Source: Annona cherimola
Taxonomy: Eukaryota; Streptophyta; Magnoliopsida; Magnoliales; Annonaceae
Reading direction: 5' to 3'
Assembly (NCBI GenBank): GCA_030490835.1
Contig: CM059977.1
Location: 11,188,765 to 11,252,764, forward strand
Length of the DNA stretch: 64,000 bases
Part shown: positions 23,913-38,900 of the stretch, piece by piece
Numbering within the stretch: the first letter of the stretch is position 1
Layout of the letters: each line of letters opens with the position of its first letter
The notes under the pieces: model-generated
Seen by the model: the letters and a program-made list of their open reading frames with translations, nothing else
What the model was told of the DNA's origin: nothing
Databases searched by the model: none
Program-made: the position numbers and the translations under genes

Positions 23913-26900
23913 CTAATACTTAATTTTCCAAAATATGGAAGAATGCGAATCGTCAATAGCATATTTCAAATTGAAATCATCTTCCATCCTCTTGTATTTT
24001 CCAACCTCATACCTTAACAATGTCAGCAACTCCACATATCGTGATTGTTTCTTTCTAAGCGCACGGACATAAGCAGAGAATCCAAGCCACTGAATTTCAT
24101 CTTCACTCAACTGAAGAATTGGCTGATGACTTGGGCTGGATTTATGAAGCCACATTCGTTTCCTGATAAGATTATACATGTAGCTGGAAAAAGAGGTGAA
24201 TGACATTACATAGAGGAAGAAAAAACAGCATGTATATAACATATACAGGGATGGAAAAAACAGCATTTACATACAGTCACTATGTTGGTTTAGCACATGG
24301 GCATCACCACTTTCTACATGCTGCATTCTAGAAGTCGACATCCAAAATTTTAAGTTCGTGGACCCCATTTAATACTGTAATGGCCAAAGAATCAGACTGT
24401 TCGAATCCAAACTGTTTCTCTTATTTTCTTTTGATAGTTCAACATTCACAGGGAAATAAAGCTTTTGAATTAAAAGTGTGAGTGACAGCCACATTAATAG
24501 ACTCCCGGCGTTAGTTGCATCAACAGATCAAAATCCCAAGTCCTCCCAATGCAATGGCCAAACAGGCACATTTCACTAAGCTGAGTTCAGCAAAGGTATG
24601 TAAAGAAAACCGACGGTAGAAAAGGGCTACAATAAAAAAATGTTGGCCACATGGTTTCAAATTACAAGTTGGAATAAATGAAGCAGTCATCTACTTTCCA
24701 AAGAACTGTGCATTATCTCATCAAATCATCATTATGTTTCATCCTCTCAAGTAAGCATGTTAGAACTAGTCTTGAGTCTAGACAGAATCATCCCAATGAT
24801 GAAAATCTTGCCATAGGCAATGTGTAAAATCTCCTGATACAGGGAGACAAGGAACACAGCTGACTTTTCTGTTCAGACTTTTGGCACAGGTACATTTTTT
24901 ATTATGTAGATATTGAAATCAACACAGCAAGTTGGTTAGTTCCCTTAGAAATCCAATCCAGAACAACATTTGAACAGATGTAGGAACCATTCTTCATCAT
25001 TCATAGATGAAGAATAAATGACTCACCCAGCCAAGATTTCAAGCTTAAACCTCAATGATGACAGTATAAAGAATCCTGACAGAAGGACAGCCTACCTAAT
25101 CACATGGACAGTTAATACCACAGTCCTTTGATGAAAACCATTAAATGGCTCACAGATAGTTTAGTTGCAGTGCTGATGGCTATGCCCATCAGTTGCTACT
25201 GTAACATTGACATGTAGGGAAATAAGTCAAGGATTTGGAGTTTTGGGGTGATCTATTGGGAATTAGGATGGTGGGTAGCCATGCCATGTATTTACAAAAC
25301 CTGCCTAGAATTCCAAGACATTATGATATGATTGATATCCTCAGTTTCAGTACATACCGTAGCAATCAATTAAAACAAGAATAATGAAATACATTGTTTC
25401 TCTAAAGGAAACTCAATACCTGAAAGAGATTCTGATAATCTCTAGATAAAATTTTGGACTAAGAATATCAGTCTTTGGAAAAGTACGGACGTAGCAGTGA
25501 AATTTCATGGCACATAACAAAAATGCTTGATAGGCGTTCAATCGGACGGTTGCTGGAGAGTTGATGTTGGAGTCATAAAATATCGGATGGCACTTTGGTC
25601 TCATATAATCACACAACTTTTCCTTCAAGCAAGAGCTCAGTTGAGCCTGGGCACTGACTGTAAGTGTGGAGCTCAATTGTGCATTCTGATATCTGTTAAA
25701 CAAAGTTAAATTGTTCAGCTGCTTTCCCTTGTTTTGATGCATAGATTCATTGTGTTGTGAATATAGTTTGCTGATCTGCTCCGCTCAATTAGTGGGCCTT
25801 ACTGGAGTGGATTACTACTGCATGAATCTTCAGCAATGGAAGATTTGAACCATATGATTGTTGGCTATTCTCCATTAGGGGTTGCAATTTGACCTTCACC
25901 TATCTATTTCAATCATTCCATGGATAAGTTGAGGCAACCACTATGTCTAAGAGAAGGCTCTAATAAGATGATTAGCACAGTTATTCCACAGAATTTTTGC
26001 ACCATTATCTAAGAAAAATAAGGATTGAATGTGAGTACTGCTTGCATCACTTTCCCAGGATGGATAGAACTATCTCATCAATAGGCTTAGTTGTGAAATC
26101 ACATAGCCATCTACCAAGCAAAATAAACATTCATTAGGACCAAATTTCCTCAAGAACCACATAGATAGCCCTAATAACATGGCATCTCAAGATTGCCAAT
26201 TCACTATCATTCATTGATACATGCAGCATATAAGAATCTTCTGTCGAATAATGTTGGCACAACAGACTAAGGATCTGATGGATCATAGACGCTAGTAAGT
26301 TTATTTATTGATTGATTGCTACCCCAGTCATAAGAAATTTATTGCTTAAAATATTGCATAGGAATAAAAAAATATGAATAAATAGCAATTTTAATGAAAT
26401 TCTTACTTATATTTAATCCAAGCAACATGTAGGACTTGTAATGAAGACAATACTTATGTTTACAAATGTTATGTATTGTACAACAAGCATAAACAAAATC
26501 TGGTTGAAATTTGGTTAGGTTACTAATTTATAGGGATATGATCCCATTACCTATATATTGGGTGATATACAAGTTGCTCAAAACTTTTTTTAGTATAGAT
26601 TTTCCCATAGATATGTGGGTCCCAAATAGATAAGTTCATATATTAAAATTTACATTTTTTTGAAGTTTGGAAATAAAAATTACATTTTTCATGCGCCTAG
26701 CCCATGAAAAATGCAGTTTTATTATCAAAAAAACTTCAAAGTTCAAAAAATATAGAAAAATTGCAAAAAATGGTAAAATTTGAGACATGAATTTGTCCAT
26801 GTCGGGAAAAATTTAAATTTTAATATGTAAACTAACTTGAGCCCCACACATCTATGGGAAAATAAATAAATAAATAAATAAATATGTTTTGGGCAGCCCT

Positions 26901-29900
26901 TAATTTTGCGGAACTTGTGATGAAAAAGACATATGCCCATGTCTACATACGTACATGCTGGGGAACCAACTCACAAAAAAATTGGCTACAGTTTAGTTTA
27001 GGCTGTCCATGGCTCCAAACAATACCCAATACCATTTCATAATAGCTTTGGTTCAAGTTTAACTATCCCAACCCATCTTGAAGAAATCCAAACCTAACCT
27101 CAGCAAAGGTGGAGGTGAGGCCTATCAGTTTTGGTTGAATCCAAAACAAGATGCACCTGTAAATTATATATAGCATACAAAAGATTGATTTGCAGAAGAA
27201 ATAAACCTTGTGTAATCTGCTTGAACTTCCAAGGTGATGCAGTTCACAAGTAAGCCACTCCAAGGAAGGAATGATACACCATCTTCACCAGTGTACACCA
27301 TATTTTCTGGAATGTCGGACTCATTTTCTGGATTGAAATTCATGCGAAATTTTGCCTCATTCATCCAGCAATTGTAATCTTCAAATCCTGCTTTCAACAT
27401 GGACAAGAAGTAACAGGCCTGTCTCTTGCAGGTTGATATAAAAAGGAAATCATCAATGAATCTAAGAAGGATATATCTTGGTACAAAAGATCCTTGTCTT
27501 TTGCAAACACTATCAATATTCCTTGTAACTTGATCTTCTTTGTAGATGTAGAGCAATCTGTTGATGCCTTGTTCACCTGAATTTCCACATCTCACAGTAG
27601 AGGGCCTGTAAGAATTCTCAAGGGATGGCAAAATCACATTTCTTTCAAGATGACCATAGTAAAATGAACACAGAAGGGAAGATAACACACTTCCCTGAGG
27701 AATGCCAACTTTCTGCAAGAACAAAGACTGACCCAGCTGCAGCACATTATGTTTTACATGGCCATGAAGGAGACCATGAAGTTGTCTCTGATTTCTCTGT
27801 TTACTTTCTACCTGGCATAATCAAGTAACATAATAATAAAAAGGTGTATTCCATAGGTCTACCCAACTTGGGTCATTAATAAGGATTTATTCTGACAACA
27901 CTAGATAAAATAAGAGTTCAGCCGCATAAAGCCCCAAAGCACCATAACCTCATTAAGTAACAAAAAGCATCCACTTGCATCAGGGAATAAAACATAATCA
28001 GAATAGCAGATGGGATATGCAAATCAGATATGCAAATGTTATTTGAAGCATTGAAAATCAGTAGTACAAAATGCAAATGGGATAAGCAAATGTCATTTGA
28101 AACATTCAAATTCATAGTATGGAATTTAAATACGCTCTAAGGAAAGGGTAAAGATTGAGATTATGTAACGAGTCATGGTAAAGGATGATGAAATTAAGGA
28201 AACATGAAAAATGTATTTAAATGAAAATAAAATACAGTTAAAAGTCATTATAAAAGATACAAACACAATCGAGGTTTCTAAGCACATAACCAAAGATCAG
28301 AATAAATAGAGCAAAAGCATCTCATGTTTAAATCCAGCCATAGTATGCAACAATAACAAGACGTTTGAATGCTAAAATATCCAATCGTGTATTAAAACTC
28401 AACAGAAAATGAAACTTTGTTGCATTAACTACAACTCAATTAAAATACCTGGTCGATGAAAACACAATTTGCTGAATGAGAAGAAACAGAAGCTGCAAAG
28501 TTGGTGATATCAGTGAGACTGCTTTGACCAACCGATGCTAGGCCATAATGAACCCTCAAGGACTTCCTTGCACATGAAACTCGCACATATCTTTTTATAT
28601 GATATTCTCTGTTATTTATAATTTTTTCCATAATGTCAAGCAGTTTATTCTGGTCAACTGCATCAAATGCCTTAAATACATCACCAGTGACAATAAACAC
28701 CTTTGGTGCAGGAGTGTACCCTTTCCTTAACCCAATAAGGAATGGGCACAGCTTTTTGTATATATCATTGTAATCAAATACAGAGGCCCCTAATTCTGAT
28801 GGGTTGTCTGCCTTTACTCCATTTATAACTGCAAATAAATCGCGAAGAACTGAATTAACAGAATTCATTTTTTTGAACTTCCCTCTGTATGACAGGATCT
28901 TTGATTGGTTATGCACTCTGGCCTCTTTGCCCACTCCAAGAGATTGTTTACTTGATGAACATACATGGACAGGAAACCACACTTTTGACGGAGCTTTAAG
29001 ATTCACAATGGGCCTCACTCCATGTTCTTTCGGCAGAAATCTAACTTTTGAGACAATGAATGTATGTTTACTAATGATCTCTCCAGATGACAAAAGATCA
29101 CACGACTGATAGTTATCTTCTTTCAAATTGCATCTAGCTACATCCACTAGCCTTTCCCAAATTGGCTTACGGTAGTAAAATATATCTTGCCTTCCAAACT
29201 CACTTTCTGTGACATAAAAGTTTGCTTGTATAAGGGGAATCACAAAACCAGAGAAGAACCAAAAAATCCAACTACGAAAAACCTTAGTTCTTAGGAAATT
29301 TGTGGCTGCTTCCAATTTATGTTCTCCATTTTCATGCTCAAGACTTACTGAACAGTCAAATATGCAAGACAAAGGCACAGTTACTTTTGCCAACATTGGG
29401 AAAGATGACGTTTTCAGTCCACGTATGCATTGGTTGATGGAGAACTTCTCATACCTCCTCAACTCCACAAATCTGGAAATATTTCTTCTCAAAGCTCTCC
29501 AAATAGAGTGAGACCCAAGCAGATCAAGAGGAATTACACTTCTGCAAGCAGCCCATATGAATGCAACTACTTCTTTATGATTGCAGTAACAATTGCTTAA
29601 TTTCATCCCATTAGTGCAGCCTTTTGAAGTTTCCAATGGAAATCCCTCCTGCTGTACGCCTAGAAAACCAAGAGCTTTCCCAGAAGAATTCAATCCACAA
29701 TGAGCTTTCTGATGCTTTATAACCTGAAAGAGTAAGACCCCTTGCATGTGCATCATGCCTCCAGAAAATAAGTGAAGATATAAGCTGGAAGAAATCTAAA
29801 TAAGAGAAGAGATGGATATCAAGGCAAAAACTATGAGATACTAAAGAACACAGCAATATGAAAAAATTGCTGAAAAACACCTGCAAATGCTTGATCCCAT

Positions 29901-32900
29901 GCATTTAGAGTCATTGACCTCTACTCTTAGATCAACTGAATGAAATCATCAGCACAACTCCCAAAGCCAACTAATATCTAGAGGGCAGAAAAGAAAATCA
30001 GAACAAGAGAATTTTGATCTAGCTTGTTTACATCATCATTCTAGTCATGTTAGTATAACCAAGTTGAATTTCTGCTGCAAGAATAATTCATGTTGCTCTC
30101 TTCTTTCATTTCACAAATAAGAATCCACATTTGCATGTGGACATAATGCTAGATGCAGAATGAGACTGAACATCCAGGTCAAAATATAATAATTATCACC
30201 CAGGGCTGATTCCATGAAACTGCTTGCACCATCAAATGCGTTTTTTTATTCAAATTTTTTAAAAATTAATCAAATTTATTCAATGTTCCAAAAAATCACA
30301 TATATTGGATTCTCTCATAGGTTTTGGATCTCATAGCTACATTTTTTCTCAAATGATTTTGAGTTTTTAGAATATATTTTTTTCAATCAAAGAATTTTTA
30401 TCACAAAAATAAATACATATTGACATTTTTCCTTGCAATTGAATGGAATCAGTTCCTATTACAAACATGGATAAATAGAAAAGATAGATGAGTACCACTA
30501 CAATAATACTCCAGGCAAAATACTTATAGATAGAGACAATAAACATCCTCATTGTTTCCTTACGTGCATTTTTGATGTGTGGAGCAAAGATCTTTGATGT
30601 AAAGCAACCATGTAAAATAAACTATATTTTTCAAATATCCTAAATCTTTTAAGGGGGATTTTAAGTTCAAAAGTTTGGGGGTTGGTTTGCAGTTCTACAT
30701 GCCTCCAATAGGTAACTGGTGATAGCACTCTTGCTTGCTGGTAATTTTACCTCATAGTGAAGAATGCTACCTCTTACGAATATTCTTCATATATTTATTT
30801 TAGAGGTTAATTTCTATGCATCCTATGCTACCAAAGTGAATTGGTAGGACAGGCTAATTTGGGCCTGATCTTGACAATTCGTGTGAAATTCAATCAATCC
30901 ATTTTATTCAACACTATCTGTTCTGCTAAAATACCAAAAATCACATCAATAGGAGTTGTGTGTGGGCCACATCTTTTAAAAATATTTTTAAAATGCATAT
31001 AAATTCAGAAAATCACTTGAATCTAAGCACTAGAATGTTATAGAACCACATAGAACCATTAATCTAGGCAAGATGAATATTTCAGATGGTTTAAATGTTG
31101 AATTGGAGCCTTCTAGATCCTTATGATAAACAAATCAATTTAATGGCTATAAAATCATTCTTAAGTGATTCTTAATTTTGCGAATATGCAAGTCATGGAT
31201 TGAGATGATATTTGTTCTCTTGACTAAAAACATGATCATAAATCTAATGGACGAATTTGATTTGACAAAATCATCAAGATAGAGCCCAAATTATCAATTC
31301 ACTTAGGTAGAACGGGATAGAAGGTGGACCTTTTGTTTGTCTTATTTCATTGTATCAATTGCTAATTCAATTCACGAATGGTTCACATAACCACTTTAAT
31401 TATACATTATATATCAATTTGCAACATGAATGAACATTGACTAGCATCCAGAAAATCCAACATTTCAGTTTATAAGTGAATCAACACATTCTTTCAGGGC
31501 CTGAAAATATTCTTGTGTATTCTATTGCTCCTAATACTACTAATTCCATTTGACAAGATATAATAATCAGTACTATACAGCAGCAATATCGCTTGTCATA
31601 TCACAGAGGTTTCAGTGGATTGATATTCCCAGAGTACTGGCAATGTTATTTGGAATCATCAGCAAACCTAGCTCCCAAGCACCATTCCCATCACTTTTGT
31701 CATTCTCTAATTCTTATCCTAACCAATTAGTGCTTAGCACATGAACTCATTTAGCACTTCACTATATGCCCTATATGAAATCCATTCCCATCAAGCACCA
31801 TTTTTAGTCTTCTGATGTCATTTAAAGAGGTTATTGACAATCCCTCGTTTATACAGAAGTAGTGTGCTATACTTCCAATTTCTAAATTCAGGTTATTATC
31901 AAATGAAAAATGCTCCCCAGAGTCTGGAAAAGGGATCATCATCATAAATTGTTTCCCGCCATAGTTAGCTGTAAAACGAACTGCACGTGCGCACACACAA
32001 AAAAGTGTCAGTGGAAAAAACCTGAAATGATCATACACTTCAGTGCCTCCTACAGACGAAAAAATTTGATCAGTTATGCAAGGTATCAAGTTTGCAGGAA
32101 AGGAAGATAGAGAATCTATTCAGAGCAACAGCAAGTCAATAAGAAGAAAAATCTTTTAAAGTGGCTAACCTGGGAGGTAGATACTCCTTCTGTGTTAGTA
32201 AATGATTTTAGTCCTGAAATAGGACAATGTTTATTCAGCAATTTCAAATATTGGCAGCGCCGTGCTCTTCTTATGAGGGTTTTCAGGGAAGAGATAAGTG
32301 AATGGTACCTGTAAATTAATTGATATGAGGAAACATCACAGAAGAAATTTGGCAACTAAATGTTTAATTTTGAATTGATTTATGATAAATCTGAAAAAAA
32401 AAAAATTAAAGAGCAAGAATTAGTAGAACAATAAAATATTCTCTTCCACACTAACCTAATGATGGAAAGTTAGTCGAAGGACATCTTTCATTCAACCTAT
32501 GAAGGATGCATGCTTGTAATGGTTATGAAGGATAAGTCACTGCATGCAAGTGGTATTGCCAAAAGGATAAAACATCACACCTTCTAAAATTTCTCTTTTT
32601 TAACACTGACATTTTCTTTGTTATCGAGCTGTTCTTTACAGATGGTATCTGAGCCTCAACTGCTCAAGTAGTGCCCTTTCATTTGCACATGGATCTCAAG
32701 GGGATCTTCTCAATCAATACAAAACAATCCGCATTGACCATTTAGTTCTCTACTGCACAGTTACAACCACTTGCCACTTAATCACACTTTATGGTACCTC
32801 TATTATTTCACAAACAAGTGAAACAACAGGCCTCACACTCTTTTCATGCACCAAATTGTACTGAACATGTCTCGGACTCTGATACGACCCAAAGAACTAT

Positions 32901-35900
32901 TATAGAAGAGTAGTTCTCAAGTATATTTTTTTGTTGTCTCATTTGAATATAAACTTGCAACCACAAGTATACAGAAAAAAGAAGAGTGGGGGTGGGAACA
33001 CAGTTCCCAGGATGGGGGGAGGGAAAACAATACATTCACACAAACCACCAGATTGAAAAAGGCAGAATATCTAGATTGTTGTTTAGAAATAAATTATTTC
33101 AAGTTAATCCACCAATTTTTTAGAGATGTAATTTTACTGTCCAAGCTTCATTTAGAAATAAATAATTTCAAAATAAACCATCTTCTCAACTGACCTCAAT
33201 GAAAAAGTAGCTGCCATTACATTCTTTGGAAACAAAGTCCAGTACACATACCAACTCAATGAAAAGGGCAGCTTCCATTATATTCTTTAGAAATAAATCC
33301 AGAGTAGGATCTACTTACAAGCAACTTTGTTTGACTTGACAAGTACCGATATTATGAGAGCAAGAAAAGGACTCATCACTGTCATGTTCAAAAGGCAGGC
33401 CAAAGATATGCTGCATAAGACTTTTGGCACCGGAGTCATAATGCTTCAGTTTATTCAGAATATCTATAGACTGTTAAGGAAATGGATATAAATATTTTTC
33501 AAAGCAATGTAGTCATGGATGAATGGAAGGACAAATTATACAACAAAAACAAAAATATCAAATCAAGAAAATTAGACTTTCGAAACAAATTAGAAAAAAT
33601 GCAAAGACTGGAGACAAGGGTGCCATCAGCTCTGAGATCCAGTAGATGTGCTTTGGTCTTTGATGAACAGACAAAGCAGTAGTAGAACAACAACCAGATT
33701 ATTGTTGTCCTAGTGTGGGCTTTGGTAAATAGTAACACGCTCTTAGTGAAAGGACTAAAGTGATGCATCATAACACCATCATATGAATAAGCATATTCAG
33801 CAAACAAGGGCAGACCCCATAAATCACATCGACTGCAAATGGACCTTCCAATGCAAGGCTTACAAGCACCTTCAATTATCATGCAATCATCAACATGAAC
33901 ATGATGCAACCTATAGTACATATGTGAAGCACTCCAAGAAACAACAAATTAATGTGAATAGCAATATTGTTTAAATGAATAGATAGATCAATCGAACATT
34001 GCACCTAAGAAACTTGCAGGGGAGAAGGGATAGAAGGATACGTTGTCTTGGGAAAAGAGACCTTGACTGGCGAGAAATATAGAACATGTGCCATCTCTTC
34101 AGTAGAGTATCCTTTGCAACTTTCTGTTGTGCTTGAAGCATCAAGCAATAAAAACACTGATCCAACATTCAGGAGGAGAAGAGAATGTACAGATAGAGGT
34201 TACAAGATAACATCCTCGCTAATTAACTCAAAAGAAAACAAGTGCAGAAAATCAAAACAAAACATGCAAATTAGTCAAATGTATTTCAAAAATATAATCA
34301 CACTTCTTTGTTAAACCCAGCGAGTTTTGTTCTGAAGTCGGGTAGCATCCAGTAATCCAGCTGAAAAATCATTCTAGTCATTGAGACAATACAGCAAAAG
34401 CAAGTCACAATTAGGTTTAACTATTTTAAGGCTGAGAAAAGCACCTTTTAAGCAAACCAGATGATGTAGTATGGTAGAGGAGAAGATAGAAGAAAGAGGA
34501 AGGAACCTCTAGAGATGAGAAGAGAAGAAAAAATGTAGAAAAACAGAAGAATAAGAACAAGAGAAAATATCTTCACGTCCCACATTACCGGAACTATTAA
34601 ATTAGAATAATTTTTTTAAAGAAAAATGCTCGATGTATATCTTGAGTGTACTATTACCAGCTCAAAAAAATGGTTGTCATTATTGATCATCATCACCATC
34701 ACTGTCTTTGATTATCATCATGGACTCATTATAGTAGTTACTGTCAGTAGTCAGTAGTCATTGCAGTAGTTACTATCATTGTTGTCCTCATCATCATCGT
34801 CATGGTTATTTTTCTATTGTTGCCAACATTTGTCATGAGGTGGTCATCATTAGAATTGATTTCATCAATTGTTGTGGCATTACCATCATTATGGCTATCA
34901 TTGTTATGATTATTGTTATTATTATAAGACTAACAAGGTTTTATCGATTTGCATTGAGTTAAATTTTTTTTTTTTTTGCTTTATTAAATGGGTAATTTTA
35001 CAACAATTTCATTAAAGCTTTCTGATCTCCTTTCTATTTTTTTATCTCATCTGCATTGAATTCAACTGCCTTTACTTTCTTTCTTTCTTTCTTTTGGTTT
35101 CTTACCCTCGAGGAGATCTTTCCTCTCTCCTGTTTTTTCTCCCCATCTTAGGCTACATCAAAATTTCACTGTTTGCTCCGTCCACATGAAAGAAAAAAGG
35201 AATTTGATCACTTTCGCAAGTTGAAAACAAGGCAAATCTCCATCCGCAAGCAGCCACATAATCCATCTGCAGCAGCAAATGGAGCAAAATGTGATCCTCG
35301 CCTCTTGTTAGAAGCCATTGCTAGAGCTGCAACTCTCAAAATTCAAACCCGAAATCCATACAGTTCATCTCTCTCAAGTCAGGCAACTGTTGGTGTCACA
35401 GCCTCACTGTTGAAGCCATATATAGTCAGTTGTGACCTCCAGCTGCTCCAATTCCATCAACTCCAGACACAATAGATGAGAAAATTTTCAAACTCATCAT
35501 AAAACTTTATCGTAATCCAAAAACAATGCATTGCAGATATATAAAACCAGGCAAAGCTGCAATTACAACAAAATAAGCATGCAATACATAAAAAAGCTGA
35601 ACAGTTATCAAATATGCCCTTCGGAATACCTTCTTGGAAGGTAGAGGCAGAGGATGCTGCTTGTCTTTTCCACAGGACAGAACCACCATTTGTTGAGTAA
35701 CAGTTTGACAAGGTTGTTTGTTACAATCAAATGATCCCTTGGATGGACTCATTGAAGTACCTCTGAAAGATGAAAACATTTTAAAATCATCTCGTTTCCG
35801 CTCACTGGTTTCCATGGCAGCTCGAATTGAACCAGAGCCGATAAAAATCCCAGACGATAGAGATTTATCAAAAGCACCTACTTTGAGATCATTTTTTCCT

Positions 35901-38900
35901 GTACTAACTTCAATTGAGTCAGAATCAACTCTAGAAAATGGAAAGAATACTTCTTTATCCACCTCTCTAGGACGCTCATGGTGCAAACTATTATCAATAC
36001 TTAATTCATGATTCTCCAGTGCAATAGTTTCAGGAGTACAAAGCTGGTTTCTTCCTAGAAACATTTGTTCCATTACATCCTGGATAGTTGAAGGCTTGCA
36101 TTTCCCAGAATGATCCATGTAAGTAGTGGAGTTCGGATCTAACTTTTCTCTAGAGCTTTCCTTATCATTATCAGTAGTTAAGCAACAATGTAGGACGCTA
36201 GCTTCTGGAAATTTCATCAACTTGCGCTTCCTATGACGCTGCCAACTAAATTGCCTTGCACGCTTTCTAGGCTTGACTTTAACATCATCGACCTGGAAGC
36301 CAGTTGATTCATTCATTGCTATTGACCTACTTGACTGCTGCATGGATACGGGCTGCTTGCCACTCAATTTCTCATCAATTGCAGTTTGAGTTTGCTTCTT
36401 CCTTAGTTGTCCTAATGAAAAGCAAGGGATTAATCCCGGCATCATTGTGTGTTTATATAACATTATTTAGAGTATCTCCAGTCAATAAATGCATGGAAAA
36501 TGTTCCTAGACATGAAACATTGGAAGCTGCAAGATAGTTGCACCATTGAAAGGAAGTATATGCATTCAAATTTAGTGCATAGTTGTCAAAGGATAGCCTA
36601 AGTGCAAGAAAAAAGAAAAAGATGTATGCTTCTAGTTGGGCTGTTCACATCTAACAATCCCCAAAGTAATTTACAAAGAAAAAAATTGTTAGAGCTTTCA
36701 ATCTCATTGCCGCAATGCCACTGGTTCTTCTCCTTCATTTGATTCAAAGTCCCTCCTCTTGCTAATTGCTATGAAATAAAATTTTGTTTTACTTTATTAT
36801 TTTCTTTTTAATTGACCGTTGTTGCCTTTGCCCATTCCTTCCACTTTTCCTATTTCGTCGATTCCCTGAAACGTTATTACCCCTGCATCATTGACATCCA
36901 GTGGTCTAACTTTCTTTCTCTTTGCTTTCTTGTTGCTTTTCACCTGCGGAGGTCGCATGCAGGTTGTTCAACAGTCAAGTTACCTGCATTCTACAACTAT
37001 GTCACATGCACATTACAGCAATAACTGTCAATTATATTGGAACTCTAATAATACGAGACAGCAACTTTGTTATTAATAGCACATGAAACAACTCGTTTTT
37101 TTAAAATTTGAAAAGATATGATAGACCATTAATAGCACAAAAGCTAACTTTGTTTTTATTATGGTGTTCAATTTTAGCAGCGACTATGGTTCACCTTCTT
37201 TGTTGGGTGCTTTTTTTTTTCAAAGGATCTTAACAAATTAAATCGATCCATTATAGATGAACAAGGGTGGTCCACTTATTAAACCAATTTAATGCCTGAA
37301 ATATCTTAATGGTGGATGGGTAAGTATTATGTCATGGACGCCTTGGCTAATGAGCGAGGTTGCATCATATTGGATCTTTGAACTAATCTTTTCTAAAGCT
37401 TCAAACTTCCAATAAGTAATAGAAGAAAGTACTATGTAGGAAACCAATTTTGACATAGGGATAAGGAACAGATACAAATACAAACCTAAAGAAATGGAAG
37501 GATGACTTGCAAGGATTTTCAAACGAATGGCCCAGAAACCAGTACGAATGTATTTTTCTTATGAGCTAAACAACATTAGTCAATTAAGATAATAGCTAGC
37601 AACTAGATGCAAGACTTTATTTCTTGGCGATTAATAGTTTATTGTAGTAGAGGGATATAAAAAATACATTTTCCGTGCAATTCAAGTTGATTGAAAGCAA
37701 TGAAATCACTTTCGAACTCGTCATGTTTTTACAGCCTAAACAAACTAAAGTGAGAATTTTGTAAGATACCTAAAAGAGTGTTAAGCTCTATAGCTTTGAG
37801 CACTGGGTGACCAAGGAAAAACAAATTTGGAGGATAAATATGAGGGCATCAAGATAAACCAGTAGCATATTTGAACCAGATCAGTGTTAAAAAAAAAAAA
37901 ATTAAAGGATAAATTTCAAGAAGGATTTGAGAAACTATCTCAATGCTATAATGCTTTGCTGTAAAGAGTAAGAACCCAAGGCTTGGGAATCAATTCTACT
38001 TAAATGACGTAATACAGCAATGGAAAGGACAAAACAAAAAGTGGATGTTTTGGATTAAAAAAAAGAAAAGAAAATAACTAGAGAATCAATGATGTAGTCC
38101 TAGACCTAAAAAAGTTGCATAACTAAATTCCTTTAACTGAACCCAAAGAGCTGGGACACACTTATTCTGACGTTCATGATATATTCATCAACCCTTTAAG
38201 ATTACACAGTCAAAATCTTCATGACTTAATGCCAGCTCTAGGTTTCATTACAATACGGATCAATATAACACAATAATTGAAACAAGGAATTTCTAATATA
38301 TTGAACTTTTATGAAGGTAACCTATACAATTTTGACCATATTAGTCACAAAATCCTGTAGAAGAAACTACCAAAAAAGTTTTTGGTTATTTTGCCACTTC
38401 GTAAGGAAACAAAATCCATCAAAGACATAAGAAATTCAAAAAATCAATGTGTTTTATTACCATGCTAGACATGGCATTCAGTAGACAAAAGTTGTGTACC
38501 TAATAGTAAGCCTGATATTTTTTCCCTTGGAAGCTTAGAGCATTGGAAAGATCCATTCACAGGATGGCCAGAGACCTGAAGATAATTATTGTTAGAAAGG
38601 GGCAAAAATATGGATGCATACCTGAGGAGGTGGACAAAGAGATCATCACCAATCTGGAAGAACAAGGGTTGAACTTAATAAGGAACAAAATATGGAAAAC
38701 TAAAGCTGAACTACCTTTGAAACACAGATAATGTACCCTGTTTAACAGAAGATTCCAACCTGGAGCAGAAAGAAGATGAACAATGGGATTCAAACAAAGA
38801 TGCTGCAAGCAAAAAAGAAGTGTTTAATGTATTGAGCCACTTGAAAGCAAGTTAGCATTTTTCTTTTTGGAAAAAAAAAAAATCAAAAACCACATCAGCA

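Noticed and set aside
35173..35475. 100-codon plus-strand frame in TERT intron 5
   Set aside because: Antisense to an intron, no family recognised; the evidence is too weak for a nested gene.
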